Part shown: positions 8,796 through 18,778 of the stretch, piece after piece | Layout of the letters: the number at the start of each line of letters is the position of its first letter | How positions within the stretch are numbered: position 1 is the first letter of the stretch | DNA from: Campylobacterales bacterium | GTDB taxonomy: Bacteria > Campylobacterota > Campylobacteria > Campylobacterales > QNZT01 | Direction: 5' to 3' | Assembly: GCA_016744895.1 (NCBI GenBank) | Contig: JADGDK010000005.1 | Location: forward strand, 1 to 52,964 | Length of the DNA stretch: 52,964 nt | Made by a program: the position numbers and the translations under genes | Notes under the pieces: model-generated | The model's input: the letters and a program-made list of their open reading frames with translations, nothing else | Database searches by the model: none | Told to the model about the DNA's origin: nothing

Positions 8796-10901
8796 ATGCA
8801 AGAAATACTCACACTTTTAAGCTCAAAAACTACACTCAATCAAACTCAAATTAAAAATATCCTTTCTCTAATAGATGAGGGGGCTACCATTCCATTTATT
8901 GCTCGATATCGTAAAGAGATGACCAATGGTGCAAGTGATGAACAACTTCGTGATTTTGATGAAGTTTATGCAAGTGTTAAAAAGATGGTGGATAGAAGAG
9001 ATGAAATTATCAAAATACTCAAAGAGAAAGAGCTTTTTGACGAAAAACTCCAAATACTTTTAAATCAAGCTAAAACTATCACAGAACTTGAAGATATCTA
9101 CCGTCCTTTTAAAGAGAAGAAAAACACAAGAGCTTCTATCGCACAAAAACAAGGGTTAGAACCTTTGGCAAATAAACTTCAAAGTACAAGACTTAGCCTA
9201 CAAGAGTTAAAACAAGAGGCAAAAAAGTTTCTAAAAGGTGATGTTAAAACTGTAGAAGATGCTATCAAAGGTGCTCAAGACATCATTGCTGAGCGTTTTT
9301 CAGATAGTGCCAAAGAGCGTGAAGTATTGAGAAATTTAACACTATCGCATGGTCTATTTGAGGTTAAAGCATCAAAAAGTTTTAATGAAAAAGGTCAATT
9401 TTCAAAATATAAAACGCATAGTGAAAAGGTAGCTTTTATACCCTCACACAGATACCTTGCTATCATGCGTGGAGTACATGAAAAAGAGCTATCAGCTAAA
9501 ATTACGATCGATACAGATCGATACTATGATACACTTTATAGATATAAGATAAAAAAAGATGCAAACAGTTCTAAACAGTTACTCTTTGAAGCCTATAAAG
9601 ATGGTTTTAAAAGATTACTTTTCCCCTCTATTGAGAGAGAAGTACATGCTATTTTAAAAGAGAAAGCCGATCGTGCCGCAATATCAGTTTTTGGAAAAAA
9701 CCTTACACAACTTCTTATGACTCCACCAGTGACTAAAAAAATTATTTTAGGTGTTGATCCTGCATTTAGAACAGGTTGTAAACTTGCAGTGATAGATGAA
9801 AATGGAATGTATTTAGACCATGGAGTTATCTATCCTACTGAACCTAAAAATGATTATGAAGGCTCAAAGAAAAAGATACTTTCTCTTTTAGAAAAGTATG
9901 ACATTTCGGGTGTGGCTATTGGAAATGGAACGGGTTCTCGTGAAACACAAACATTTTTTGCGCACCTTAATAAAGAGTTAGAAAATTCCCTAAAATATAC
10001 TGTTGTTTCAGAAGCAGGAGCTTCCATCTACTCTGCTTCAAAAATAGCAAGCCAAGAGTATCCTGATCTAGATGTTACGATAAGAGGTGCAATTTCTATT
10101 GCTCAAAGGCTTCGTGACCCTATGGCTGCACTAGTAAAAATTGATCCAAAATCATTGGGAATTGGACAATATCAACATGATGTTGATCAAAAACTTTTAG
10201 AGAAAAAACTTCACGAAAATGTTGAAGATTTGGTAAATCGTGTTGGTGTCGATGTTAACTCTGCATCAGCATCATTACTTTCATTTGTGGCTGGATTAGG
10301 ACCTAAAATTGCCAGTAATATCATAGCGTATCGCGAAGAAAAGGGAACATTTAAAAGTAAGAGTGAACTTTTAAAAGTCAAAGGACTTGGTGCTAAAGCT
10401 TATGAACAATGTGCAGGTTTTTTACGAATAAGAGAAGGAAAAAGCAGTTTTGACAATAGTGGAATTCATCCGGAAAGTTATACAGTTGCCAAAAAACTAG
10501 AAAAGTATAGTGATGTTTTTGATCCTAAAGTAGTTTCTGAAGAATTAGGAATAGGCATACAGACGCTAAAAGATATTATAAAAGAGTTAGCAAAACCAGG
10601 ATTTGATCCAAGAGATGAACTACCTTCCATTCCATTTCGTGATGATATCACTGATATAAAAATGTTGCAAGAGGGTTCGATTGTTTCAGGAGTGGTACGA
10701 AATATCGCTGATTTTGGAGCATTTGTAGATATTGGGCTTAAAAATGATGGTATGATCCATATCTCAAAAATGAGCCAAAGACGTATTTCCCATCCTTTAG
10801 AGGTACTTTCGATTAATCAATATTTACAACGTATTGAAGTGATATCAATTGATTTAGAAAAAGGGAAAGTAGGATTGAGCTTGAATGAGCAGGAATTATA
10901 A
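8796..10901 (+). CDS. tex: Tex family RNA-binding protein (YqgF-like, HhH, S1 domains)
   Basis: GATIPFIARYRKEMTNGASDEQLRDF, DPAFRTGCKLAVID, C-terminal S1 domain GSIVSGVVRNIADFGAFVDIGLKNDGMIHIS. Confidence 0.95.
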   Translation: MQEILTLLSSKTTLNQTQIKNILSLIDEGATIPFIARYRKEMTNGASDEQLRDFDEVYASVKKMVDRRDEIIKILKEKELFDEKLQILLNQAKTITELEDIYRPFKEKKNTRASIAQKQGLEPLANKLQSTRLSLQELKQEAKKFLKGDVKTVEDAIKGAQDIIAERFSDSAKEREVLRNLTLSHGLFEVKASKSFNEKGQFSKYKTHSEKVAFIPSHRYLAIMRGVHEKELSAKITIDTDRYYDTLYRYKIKKDANSSKQLLFEAYKDGFKRLLFPSIEREVHAILKEKADRAAISVFGKNLTQLLMTPPVTKKIILGVDPAFRTGCKLAVIDENGMYLDHGVIYPTEPKNDYEGSKKKILSLLEKYDISGVAIGNGTGSRETQTFFAHLNKELENSLKYTVVSEAGASIYSASKIASQEYPDLDVTIRGAISIAQRLRDPMAALVKIDPKSLGIGQYQHDVDQKLLEKKLHENVEDLVNRVGVDVNSASASLLSFVAGLGPKIASNIIAYREEKGTFKSKSELLKVKGLGAKAYEQCAGFLRIREGKSSFDNSGIHPESYTVAKKLEKYSDVFDPKVVSEELGIGIQTLKDIIKELAKPGFDPRDELPSIPFRDDITDIKMLQEGSIVSGVVRNIADFGAFVDIGLKNDGMIHISKMSQRRISHPLEVLSINQYLQRIEVISIDLEKGKVGLSLNEQEL

Positions 10902-11716
10902 TGGAGTTTTTTACAGAACTTGAAAGACTTTTACAACTGCAAGTACCTCATGAGAAGATAGAAGCATTTTATATATTTTACAAACGCTATAAAGAAGATC
11001 AACTCATCTTTGATCATCAAAAATCCTCAAAGGTTTTCACCCTTCCCTCATATCATAAATTTTGTCAAACAGTAGATGCTAAAACCATGCCAAAAAGAAC
11101 TGCACTTTCAACACTTCATGGTAAAGCCTATATGTTGCATAATATTGCGCATATTGAATACTCTGCTATTGATTTGGCGCTTGACCATGCGTATCGGTTT
11201 AAAGAGATGCCAAAAGCATTTTATAATGATTGGCTTGAAGTAGCAGATGATGAAGTACGACACTTTTTAATGCTTGAAAAGTTACTTAACCAAAATGGTT
11301 ATAAATATGGAGATTTTGGAGTTCATGCTTTTTTGTTTGATATCTCCATGAAGAGTTTAGACTTTGTGACTCGAATGGCTGCCGTGCCAAGATATTTAGA
11401 AGCTTCAGGACTTGACTCAAATCCTAAGATGATGGAAAAACTTTCACATATTGATGATGATTTTGCAAGGGGCATTATTAAAGCACTTGAAATTATATTG
11501 ATAGAAGAGGTTGATCATGTTAAAAAGGGAGATATCTGGTTTAAATGGGCATGTGAGAGGGAAAGTATAGATCCAAATAGTTACTTTGATATCGTAGAAA
11601 AAGTTTTACCTGGAGCTAAAAAACAGAAGCCTTTTGTCAATATAAAAGATCGACAAAAAGCGGGTTTTTCATGTAGTGAAATTTCAGTCTTAACAGATCA
11701 AAAGTGTGACGATTAA
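10901..11716 (+). CDS. DUF455 family ferritin-like protein
   Basis: HNIAHIEYSAIDLALDHAYRF...DEVRHFLML...EEVDHVKKGDIWFKWAC. Confidence 0.85.
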   Translation: MEFFTELERLLQLQVPHEKIEAFYIFYKRYKEDQLIFDHQKSSKVFTLPSYHKFCQTVDAKTMPKRTALSTLHGKAYMLHNIAHIEYSAIDLALDHAYRFKEMPKAFYNDWLEVADDEVRHFLMLEKLLNQNGYKYGDFGVHAFLFDISMKSLDFVTRMAAVPRYLEASGLDSNPKMMEKLSHIDDDFARGIIKALEIILIEEVDHVKKGDIWFKWACERESIDPNSYFDIVEKVLPGAKKQKPFVNIKDRQKAGFSCSEISVLTDQKCDD

Positions 11717-12264
11717 CAGTAGTCTGCTAAAAGTCCCGCTTTTAATTGTGTGTAAGTCTCTTCACCCACTAACTGTCTGACGATTTCTAAACCAAAACAG
11801 ATCGCTGTTCCAGGTCCTCTTGAAGTAGTGATATTTTGATCCACTACTACATTTTGTGCATCAGTAAATTTTTCCAATCCTATCTCATTTTCATAGGTAG
11901 GATAACAAGTATAGCTATGCTTAATCACCCCAGCTTCTGCTAATGCCATAGGGGCTGCACAGATTGCTGCAATTGGTTTGCTTTTAGCATCAAAGGATTT
12001 TAGTATTGCTTGGATTTTGTCACTCTCTTTTAATGCAACTGCATTGTCATGACCCCCTGGAAGTACTACCATGTCAAACTCTTCTGCATCTATATACTCT
12101 AATTTATTGTTAGCAATGATTGTGATACCGTTTGCTCCAGTAACTTTTTCATTTTCTAAAGATGCAGTGGTCACTTGTATACCACCACGTCTTAATACAT
12201 CGATGATAGAAACTGCTTCAATCTCTTCAAAACCAGTTGATAATGGAATTAATACACTTGCCAT
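11713..12264 (-). CDS. DJ-1/PfpI family protein
   Basis: MASVLIPLSTGFEEIEAVSIIDVLRRGGIQV, nucleophile Cys in AAICAAPMALAEAG, TSRGPGTAICFGLEIV. Confidence 0.92.
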   Translation of the reverse strand: MASVLIPLSTGFEEIEAVSIIDVLRRGGIQVTTASLENEKVTGANGITIIANNKLEYIDAEEFDMVVLPGGHDNAVALKESDKIQAILKSFDAKSKPIAAICAAPMALAEAGVIKHSYTCYPTYENEIGLEKFTDAQNVVVDQNITTSRGPGTAICFGLEIVRQLVGEETYTQLKAGLLADYC

Positions 12265-12275
12265 GCTGTATCCTT

Positions 12276-12842
12276 TTACTCTTTAATTTTTTCTAAATAC
12301 TCAGCTTTTACGGTATCAACTTTAACAGTATCACCCTCTAATACATGATAAGGAATTTGGATCACTGCGCCACTCTCTAAAGTTGCTGGTTTTTTACCAC
12401 CTTGAGAGTCACCTTTGAAGTTTGGACCCGTTTCTGCGATTTTAAGTATGACAGTTGCTGGTGCTTCAACATCGATTGCATTTCCATTGTGAAACAGAAT
12501 CTCAACATTCATACCATCAATGATCCATTTTTGTGTATCACCTACTGCATCATGTGTTAAACCTATTTGATCATAAGTTTCTGCATCCATAAATTGTAAC
12601 ATTTCACCATCATCATATAGAAATTGCATTGTTTTTTGTTGTAAATCTGGTTTTTCACATTTATCACCTGCATGAAAAGTTTTTTCAACTACTTTGCCAT
12701 TGAGGTATGATTTAATTTTACATCTTACAAATGCAGCACCTTTACCTGGTTTTACATGTTGGTAATCTGTAATTTTATACGGCTTGCCATCAAGCTCTAT
12801 CTTCATCCCTTTTTTTAAGTCACTCATCGAAATTGTTGCCAT
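12276..12842 (-). CDS. efp: Elongation factor P (ATG at 12842 preferred over the GTG at 12848)
   Basis: [48 protein letters not shown] ribosome-binding site immediately upstream of ATG 12842. Confidence 0.95.
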   Translation of the reverse strand: MATISMSDLKKGMKIELDGKPYKITDYQHVKPGKGAAFVRCKIKSYLNGKVVEKTFHAGDKCEKPDLQQKTMQFLYDDGEMLQFMDAETYDQIGLTHDAVGDTQKWIIDGMNVEILFHNGNAIDVEAPATVILKIAETGPNFKGDSQGGKKPATLESGAVIQIPYHVLEGDTVKVDTVKAEYLEKIKE

Positions 12843-12857
12843 TATCACTCCTGAAAT

Positions 12858-12951
12858 TTTTAGTAGGCTTTTTGCAAAAATGCGACAAGAGGCTCAGACC
12901 AACGGGAGGATTTGTCCTCGTAGGATTAGTTTTGCAAAAAGCCTACTAAAA
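12858..12951. repeat. 94-nt imperfect palindrome with 22-bp perfect inverted arms (MITE/REP-like or structured leader)
   Basis: TTTTAGTAGGCTTTTTGCAAAA (12858-12879) and TTTTGCAAAAAGCCTACTAAAA (12930-12951) are exact reverse complements around a 50-nt, relatively GC-rich core holding GAGGA-TTTG-TCCTC. Confidence 0.85.
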
Positions 12952-13068
12952 GTATAGCAAACAGTTACTGTTTATCACTTTTGACTTTAGCTAGGTTGAT
13001 TCAATTTCATCTCTAGGTATAGTATTCAAAGCTTAGTGTGATATGTATCACATCAAGCCTTCATTTGT

Positions 13069-16000
13069 TTATATTTTCTTTTTGACATAAAACTTTTTAA
13101 GCCAACTATCTATTGGATTAATTATACGATAGATTACAGGAACGATTAAAAGTGTTAATATCATAGAACTAAAAAGTCCACCAATAATTGAAATTGCCAT
13201 AGGAGCGTTATTTTCACTTCCCAAACCTGTTCCAAAAGCAAGCGGTAACATTGCAAATATCATAGCTACAGTTGTCATCAAAATAGGTCTAAGTCTTTTC
13301 TCACCAGCTTCTATGAGTGCTTCATCTGCACTTTTTCCGCCCTGCACAGCTTCATTTGCAAAGTCTACGAGTAAAACAGCATTTTTCCCTACCATCCCCA
13401 TAAGTAACATAAAACCGATCATGACAAAAAGTGAAAATTGTAATCCACTCAAATACAGAGCTAATATCACACCGATGATACTAAGAGGCAATGCCATCAT
13501 GATAATAACCGGTTGGATCAAAGACTCATATAAAATTGCTAAGATAATAAACATCAAGATTACTGAAAGTCCAATCGCAGCACCAAAAGCTGCTCCTGTT
13601 TTTTCCATCTCTTCTGCAAAACCTGTAAATCTATAATTTACGCCGGCAGGTAAAAGTTTATCAATACCTTCTCTTGTATAAGCTACAGCACCTCCTAAAT
13701 CAAGACCAAACAGATCGGCAAAGATTGTGACTTGTCTCTGTCTGTCAAAGTGATTAATGGTCGCCAATGAAGTCGAATGTGTAAACTCTACTAAACCATC
13801 AAGATAGATCAATGCGCCATTTCCAGCTTTGAGTTGGATCTTTTTGATATCTTCAATAGAGACTCTATCTTTATCTGCAAATCTTAGTGTAATATTGTAC
13901 TGTTTACCTTTCTCTTCGAAATATGAAATTTCTAGATCACTTGAAAATGCTGTTGAAATTGCATTTGCAATATCTGAAGCTGAGATCCCCAGTCTATTTG
14001 CATTGGAACGTAATATATTGATATCTATTTGAGGTTTTCCATCATCAAGGTTGGTATCTATATCTACAAATCCCTCTTTTTCCTTCATATAGTCAGTTAA
14101 ATTTTTGGTAGCAATTTTTAGATCTTCAAAAGAGTCTGATTTTAAGACAATTTGATACGGCACAGAGACACCTGCCCCTTTGATATTTGGAATTGCAGCA
14201 GCGGTGATAAAAAGATCCTTTTTAAAAGGCTCTAATTCCCCACGAAAGTTTTGAATAATTTGACTCTGTTTTAAACTTCTATCTTGTCGCTCACTTAACT
14301 TTACATAAATCATTGATTTGTGTTTTTCTTGGGCGGTATTATAGCCTACACTTAGTGTCGTAAATAGTACATCTTTATTTGCTTGGACTACTTTTTCTAC
14401 CTCTTTTGATTTTTTGATCATCTCCTCTAGTGATACACTTGCATCTGCTTTGATAAAGATTTCAAATTCTGCTTTATCCTCTTTGGGAATAAAGTCCATA
14501 CCAATCTTTGGAAAAAGACTTAAAGAGCCAAAAAAACTTGCTAATACAACGATTAATGTGATAATTTTAAATCGAAGTACAAGTTTTAAAATAACTTCAT
14601 AAATTTTTTCTAATCCTTTAAATATCGGCTCTGTAAGATTATAAAATTTACTCTCTTTTTTCTCTAAAACCCTTGCCCCTAAACTAGGTATAAAACTTAG
14701 AGCCACTGTATAAGAGATGATAACAGCAAATCCAACAGTCATCGCAAAACTTTCAAAAAACTTTCCTACAATGCCACTCATAAACGATACAGGTACAAAT
14801 ACAGCCAAAAGCATTGCAGAGATTGCTAAGATAGCAAAAGCCATCTCTTTTGTCCCTTCTACTGCTGCTTCAAACTTCTCCATACCCTCCTCCATCTTTT
14901 TATAGATGTTTTCAATAACAACAATAGCATCATCGATGATAATACCAATAGAGAGTGTCAGACCAATCAAAGTCATTTTATTAAGATCAAACCCCATATA
15001 ATCCATCAAAGCAAAAGTACCAAAGATTGATGCAGGAATTGAGAGTGCAGAGACAATTGTAATTGTCATATTTCGTAAAAATACAAAGATGATAATTACC
15101 GCTAAAAAAGATCCATAAATAAGATCAAATTTCACTTGTTCTAGTGAATTGATAATAAATGGTGAAGTATCATTAAGTGCTTTTACCCCATATCTGTCAC
15201 CCGCTAATTTCTCAATTTCAGGTAGGCTATCTTTGACTTTTTGTACGATATCAATCGTATTTGTACCTGAAATTTTTTGTACTTCAAGCATAACGCCCTC
15301 TACGCCATTGTAAGAAGCGTAACTTTTTGCATCACTCATGGCATCTTCAACCAATGCAACATCTTTTAGTTTAATATCATCTTTGATTATGATATTTTGA
15401 AGTTGATCCACTGTAAGTGCGTCAGCTTTTGTTTTGAGTGTAAACTCTTTTGTTTTAGAGATGAGCTTACCCCCACCAATTTTTACATTTTCACGTGCTA
15501 CAATTTGGTTGAGTTCAGAGATAGTGATTCCAAACTTATTAAGAAGATTTGGATTTGGATAGATTTTAATTTCTCTGTCTTTGTATCCAGTGATCTTAAT
15601 TGCGCCTACACCATTAATTTTTTGGAGTTTTGGTTTTACTTTTTCATCGGCAAAAAGCATTAAGTTTTTAATTGTGTCATTTTCAGCTGTTAAAAAGAGG
15701 TTAATCACTGAAGCCCCACCAATATCTAGTTTACTGACGAGTGGTGTTTTAGCATCACGAGGTAAAATAACAGCAGCTACTTTATCCCTAACATCATTGG
15801 TCGCTTCATTGATATCTCTCTCAAGAAAGAATTTTACGATAACAACACTGACACCTTCACTACTTGTAGATGTAATACTATCAATTCCACCAATACGAGA
15901 AATTGCCTCTTCTATTTTATCTGTTACTTGTGACTCAATGGTGCTCGCTTCAGCTCCAGGATAATTAGTCTGTACAGTTACCATTGGAAAATCTATATTT

Positions 16001-16107
16001 GGAAACAGTGCTGAAGGCATGGACTTAAAACTCATCAAACCAAAGATCACCAAAGTAATGACATACATTAAAGTGGTGATAGGTCTATTTATCGCTAATC
16101 TATACAT
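13069..16107 (-). CDS. RND (AcrB/HAE1-like) efflux transporter, inner-membrane subunit
   Basis: INRPITTLMYVITLVIFGLMSFKSMPSALFPNIDFPMVTVQTNYPGA; GIIIDDAIVVIENIY; length 1012 aa. Confidence 0.93.
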   Translation of the reverse strand: MYRLAINRPITTLMYVITLVIFGLMSFKSMPSALFPNIDFPMVTVQTNYPGAEASTIESQVTDKIEEAISRIGGIDSITSTSSEGVSVVIVKFFLERDINEATNDVRDKVAAVILPRDAKTPLVSKLDIGGASVINLFLTAENDTIKNLMLFADEKVKPKLQKINGVGAIKITGYKDREIKIYPNPNLLNKFGITISELNQIVARENVKIGGGKLISKTKEFTLKTKADALTVDQLQNIIIKDDIKLKDVALVEDAMSDAKSYASYNGVEGVMLEVQKISGTNTIDIVQKVKDSLPEIEKLAGDRYGVKALNDTSPFIINSLEQVKFDLIYGSFLAVIIIFVFLRNMTITIVSALSIPASIFGTFALMDYMGFDLNKMTLIGLTLSIGIIIDDAIVVIENIYKKMEEGMEKFEAAVEGTKEMAFAILAISAMLLAVFVPVSFMSGIVGKFFESFAMTVGFAVIISYTVALSFIPSLGARVLEKKESKFYNLTEPIFKGLEKIYEVILKLVLRFKIITLIVVLASFFGSLSLFPKIGMDFIPKEDKAEFEIFIKADASVSLEEMIKKSKEVEKVVQANKDVLFTTLSVGYNTAQEKHKSMIYVKLSERQDRSLKQSQIIQNFRGELEPFKKDLFITAAAIPNIKGAGVSVPYQIVLKSDSFEDLKIATKNLTDYMKEKEGFVDIDTNLDDGKPQIDINILRSNANRLGISASDIANAISTAFSSDLEISYFEEKGKQYNITLRFADKDRVSIEDIKKIQLKAGNGALIYLDGLVEFTHSTSLATINHFDRQRQVTIFADLFGLDLGGAVAYTREGIDKLLPAGVNYRFTGFAEEMEKTGAAFGAAIGLSVILMFIILAILYESLIQPVIIMMALPLSIIGVILALYLSGLQFSLFVMIGFMLLMGMVGKNAVLLVDFANEAVQGGKSADEALIEAGEKRLRPILMTTVAMIFAMLPLAFGTGLGSENNAPMAISIIGGLFSSMILTLLIVPVIYRIINPIDSWLKKFYVKKKI

Positions 16108-16113
16108 GTTTCC

Positions 16114-16824
16114 CTACTTTTTTTCAGTTGTAATAATTGTGCCATCACCAAAAAGTCCAACAATAAAATCTTTGGCTTTTACTTCTGCTTGTATTTTTCT
16201 CTTTTGACTATCGATTACTGGATAAATTTTAGAAATGAGACCCTCTTGCAGCACATCACTTCCATCAACTTTATAGTTAAATTTATCGCCTATTTTGACA
16301 TCAGACCAGTATTTTTGATCAAATTCTAAAACTAATTTACGCTCATGCATGGTTTGAATTTTAAAAACAGTTCGAATCATTGCACCACTTACCGCATCTC
16401 CAATTTCTACATCTTTTGCATAAATCACACCATCAAATGGTGCTTTTAAAATACTCTTATCAAGGATGGCTTGCTTATATGACTGTTGTGCTCTAGCATC
16501 AGCATATTTTGATGCATATTTGTCAAATTCTGCTTCATCAATGATTGATTTAACTTTTTGTCGTCTGCTATAATCTTTTTTTGCATATTTTAAAGCACTA
16601 TTAGTGATTGCCAAAGAAGCTTTTAAATCATCATTTTGAAGCTTTGCAAGTGTATCTCCTTTTTTAACTTCAGTGGCGATATCTACTAAAACTTTATCTA
16701 CGATACCACTTGAACTAAATGCTAAGTTTGCACTTTTTGTGGCATGTACTGTGAATGTTGCATAAATCTCTTTTGCCTCAATTGATACTATAAATAGTGC
16801 CAATATTAATACTATTTTTTTCAT
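16114..16824 (-). CDS. RND efflux periplasmic adaptor (membrane fusion protein)
   Basis: SGIVDKVLVDIATEVKKGDTLAKLQNDDLKASLAIT...ILKAPFDGVIYAKDVEIGDAVS; operonic position. Confidence 0.85.
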   Translation of the reverse strand: MKKIVLILALFIVSIEAKEIYATFTVHATKSANLAFSSSGIVDKVLVDIATEVKKGDTLAKLQNDDLKASLAITNSALKYAKKDYSRRQKVKSIIDEAEFDKYASKYADARAQQSYKQAILDKSILKAPFDGVIYAKDVEIGDAVSGAMIRTVFKIQTMHERKLVLEFDQKYWSDVKIGDKFNYKVDGSDVLQEGLISKIYPVIDSQKRKIQAEVKAKDFIVGLFGDGTIITTEKK

Positions 16825-18059
16825 TTGATAAAATCCTTAATATTTTTATTTGATAGAAAGTAAAAATTTGCTTTTGCAATTTCATAATCATTGTCTGCTT
16901 TTTGCTCTCTTGCTTGACTTGCTGTTTTTGAACTAAGCGCATCAAGATACGTTACTTGGTCTACAATTCCTGCATCAAACTTTGCTTTTATCGTTTTGTA
17001 TACACTTGCAGCAGCTTTAGAGGCACTTTGTGCACTTTTGATATTGATACTTGAAGTTTTAAGGGTGTCAATTGCAAGTTTGTATCTGATTTGCTCTGAA
17101 GCTTTTTGATAATTTATCTGCTCTTCTAAAGCCTTTTTTTGAAGATAGAGCGCTTGTTTTTGTTTTTTGTTGACACCATTGTCATAGAGTCTCATATTTG
17201 CTGTTAGTGCAATTTTATTTTGTTTGTCTACTTGGTCTATTCCCATAGCTTTTACCCCATCATCTCTGGAGTAATCATAATATCCATAGGTATCCTCTAA
17301 ACGAATATTAGGATAGTATATAGCATTGGTGGCTTTTGCACTTGCTTTTAATGCTTTAGCTTGTTTTTGGAGTGATTTGATTGACTCACTTGGGACAAAG
17401 TCTAAATCTTTTGGTTTCAAAAGAGAGGCATTATTTAATGTGTTGATTTCTAACCCTGTTTTGAGTGAAAGATAATTTTTTAATGTTTTGATATTGAGCT
17501 TTAAAGAGTCTATATCATATCTATTTGTATCGTAACTTGCTTGGAGTTTATCCACATAATCTTGTGATGCCAAACCTGCTAATTTGAATTTTTTTATTTT
17601 TTTAATATCTGCTTCTAATTGATGTGATTTTTCTTGTAGTGCTTTTAATGAAGCCTCTGCACTTTTAATAGTGAAAAAATCTTCTACAATCATAAGTGTA
17701 AGTGATTGTTTGGTGTAGGTTAAATCATGCTTACTTGACTCAAAAAGACTCTTTTTTTGATCTACTAAAGCACTTTTTCTAAAACCATCAAAGAGATCAA
17801 TTCCTGCTTTTGCATAAACATTAAGTGTATTACCTGCTTGGAAAGGAGAAGTTTTGTCAAAACTTATATATGCAGCTCCTAGATCTACAGTCGGATAATA
17901 ATTACTTTTTTGTGATTCTAACTCTTTTTTCTTGGCTTTGGCATTGAATGATGCTGTTTTAACCGTATGATTGGTATTTTGAGCATGCTCTATCAAAAAG
18001 CTTAAATTTTCTGCATAAATCCATACAGGAATGATGAGTAAAATTACTAATTTTTTCAT
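16821..18059 (-). CDS. TolC-family outer-membrane efflux protein
   Basis: OEP-like coiled-coil repeats, YPTVDLGAAYISFDKTSPF, YPNIRLEDTYGYYDYSRDD; operonic with RND genes. Confidence 0.87.
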   Translation of the reverse strand: MKKLVILLIIPVWIYAENLSFLIEHAQNTNHTVKTASFNAKAKKKELESQKSNYYPTVDLGAAYISFDKTSPFQAGNTLNVYAKAGIDLFDGFRKSALVDQKKSLFESSKHDLTYTKQSLTLMIVEDFFTIKSAEASLKALQEKSHQLEADIKKIKKFKLAGLASQDYVDKLQASYDTNRYDIDSLKLNIKTLKNYLSLKTGLEINTLNNASLLKPKDLDFVPSESIKSLQKQAKALKASAKATNAIYYPNIRLEDTYGYYDYSRDDGVKAMGIDQVDKQNKIALTANMRLYDNGVNKKQKQALYLQKKALEEQINYQKASEQIRYKLAIDTLKTSSINIKSAQSASKAAASVYKTIKAKFDAGIVDQVTYLDALSSKTASQAREQKADNDYEIAKANFYFLSNKNIKDFIK

Positions 18060-18652
18060 TTTTTTACCTCAATTAATTTAAATAATGTATCAATGTACAT
18101 ATCAAGTTCCTTTTCTATATCTGTTATCGTTTTAGTGGTACGACTCTGTATATAAAGCCCTTTAGCTGTTGCAAATAGTCCTTTAGAAAAATTTAGAGAC
18201 TCTGGTATAATCTCATCATTATCAATTCCCTCTTGTAAAATTTGTTCAAACCAATAAAAATAACTTTCAAAACATGTCGTTTGAAAATCAATCATCTCTT
18301 GATTAGGGGTAAGGAGTGAGATAGAGATAAATTCTGTATACAGTGCTCTTAATTCTGTGTCATCTTTTGTATAAAAAAAATTGAAAAATATTTTGATCTT
18401 TGCTTTTGTAGTATTAAGCATATCAAGTTCTTTTTCTTTATCTAGATTTCTCTTAGCCATCATGATATTTACCAACTCAAATACGATGTCTTCTTTGTTG
18501 TTGAAATAGTCATATATAGTACCTTTTCCAACACCTGCAGCTTTTGCAAGTTTTGAAACTGTTACGTCTTTGATCCCATGTAAAATAAAAAGATCTTTAC
18601 AAGCTAGTGCAATATCTTTTCTTTTTTGCACTTTATCAACAATAATAGCCAT
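18056..18652 (-). CDS. TetR/AcrR family transcriptional regulator
   Basis: HTH: IALACKDLFILHGIKDVTVSKLAKAAGVGKGTIYDYFNNKEDI. Confidence 0.92.
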   Translation of the reverse strand: MAIIVDKVQKRKDIALACKDLFILHGIKDVTVSKLAKAAGVGKGTIYDYFNNKEDIVFELVNIMMAKRNLDKEKELDMLNTTKAKIKIFFNFFYTKDDTELRALYTEFISISLLTPNQEMIDFQTTCFESYFYWFEQILQEGIDNDEIIPESLNFSKGLFATAKGLYIQSRTTKTITDIEKELDMYIDTLFKLIEVKK

Positions 18653-18670
18653 AAATTGCCTTTGTTAAAA

Positions 18671-18701
18671 ATATATGACTGACCGTCGGTCATTCATATA
18701 T
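18671..18701. promoter_or_regulatory. TetR-type operator palindrome
   Basis: ATATATGACTGACCGTCGGTCATTCATATAT: 14 of 15 base pairs symmetric about T18686, just upstream of the TetR gene. Confidence 0.8.
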
Positions 18702-18778
18702 AATTGTATATGCAACTAACTTAATATAAGGTTAAATATTTAACAAAATAGTGTTACAATCAAATTAAAAAGGCTCAT

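Noticed and set aside
13313-16207. Series of plus-strand ORFs (13313, 13829, 14414, 14717, 15397, 15581, 16019)
   Set aside because: All antisense to the RND/MFP genes; composition is a reflection of the opposite strand.
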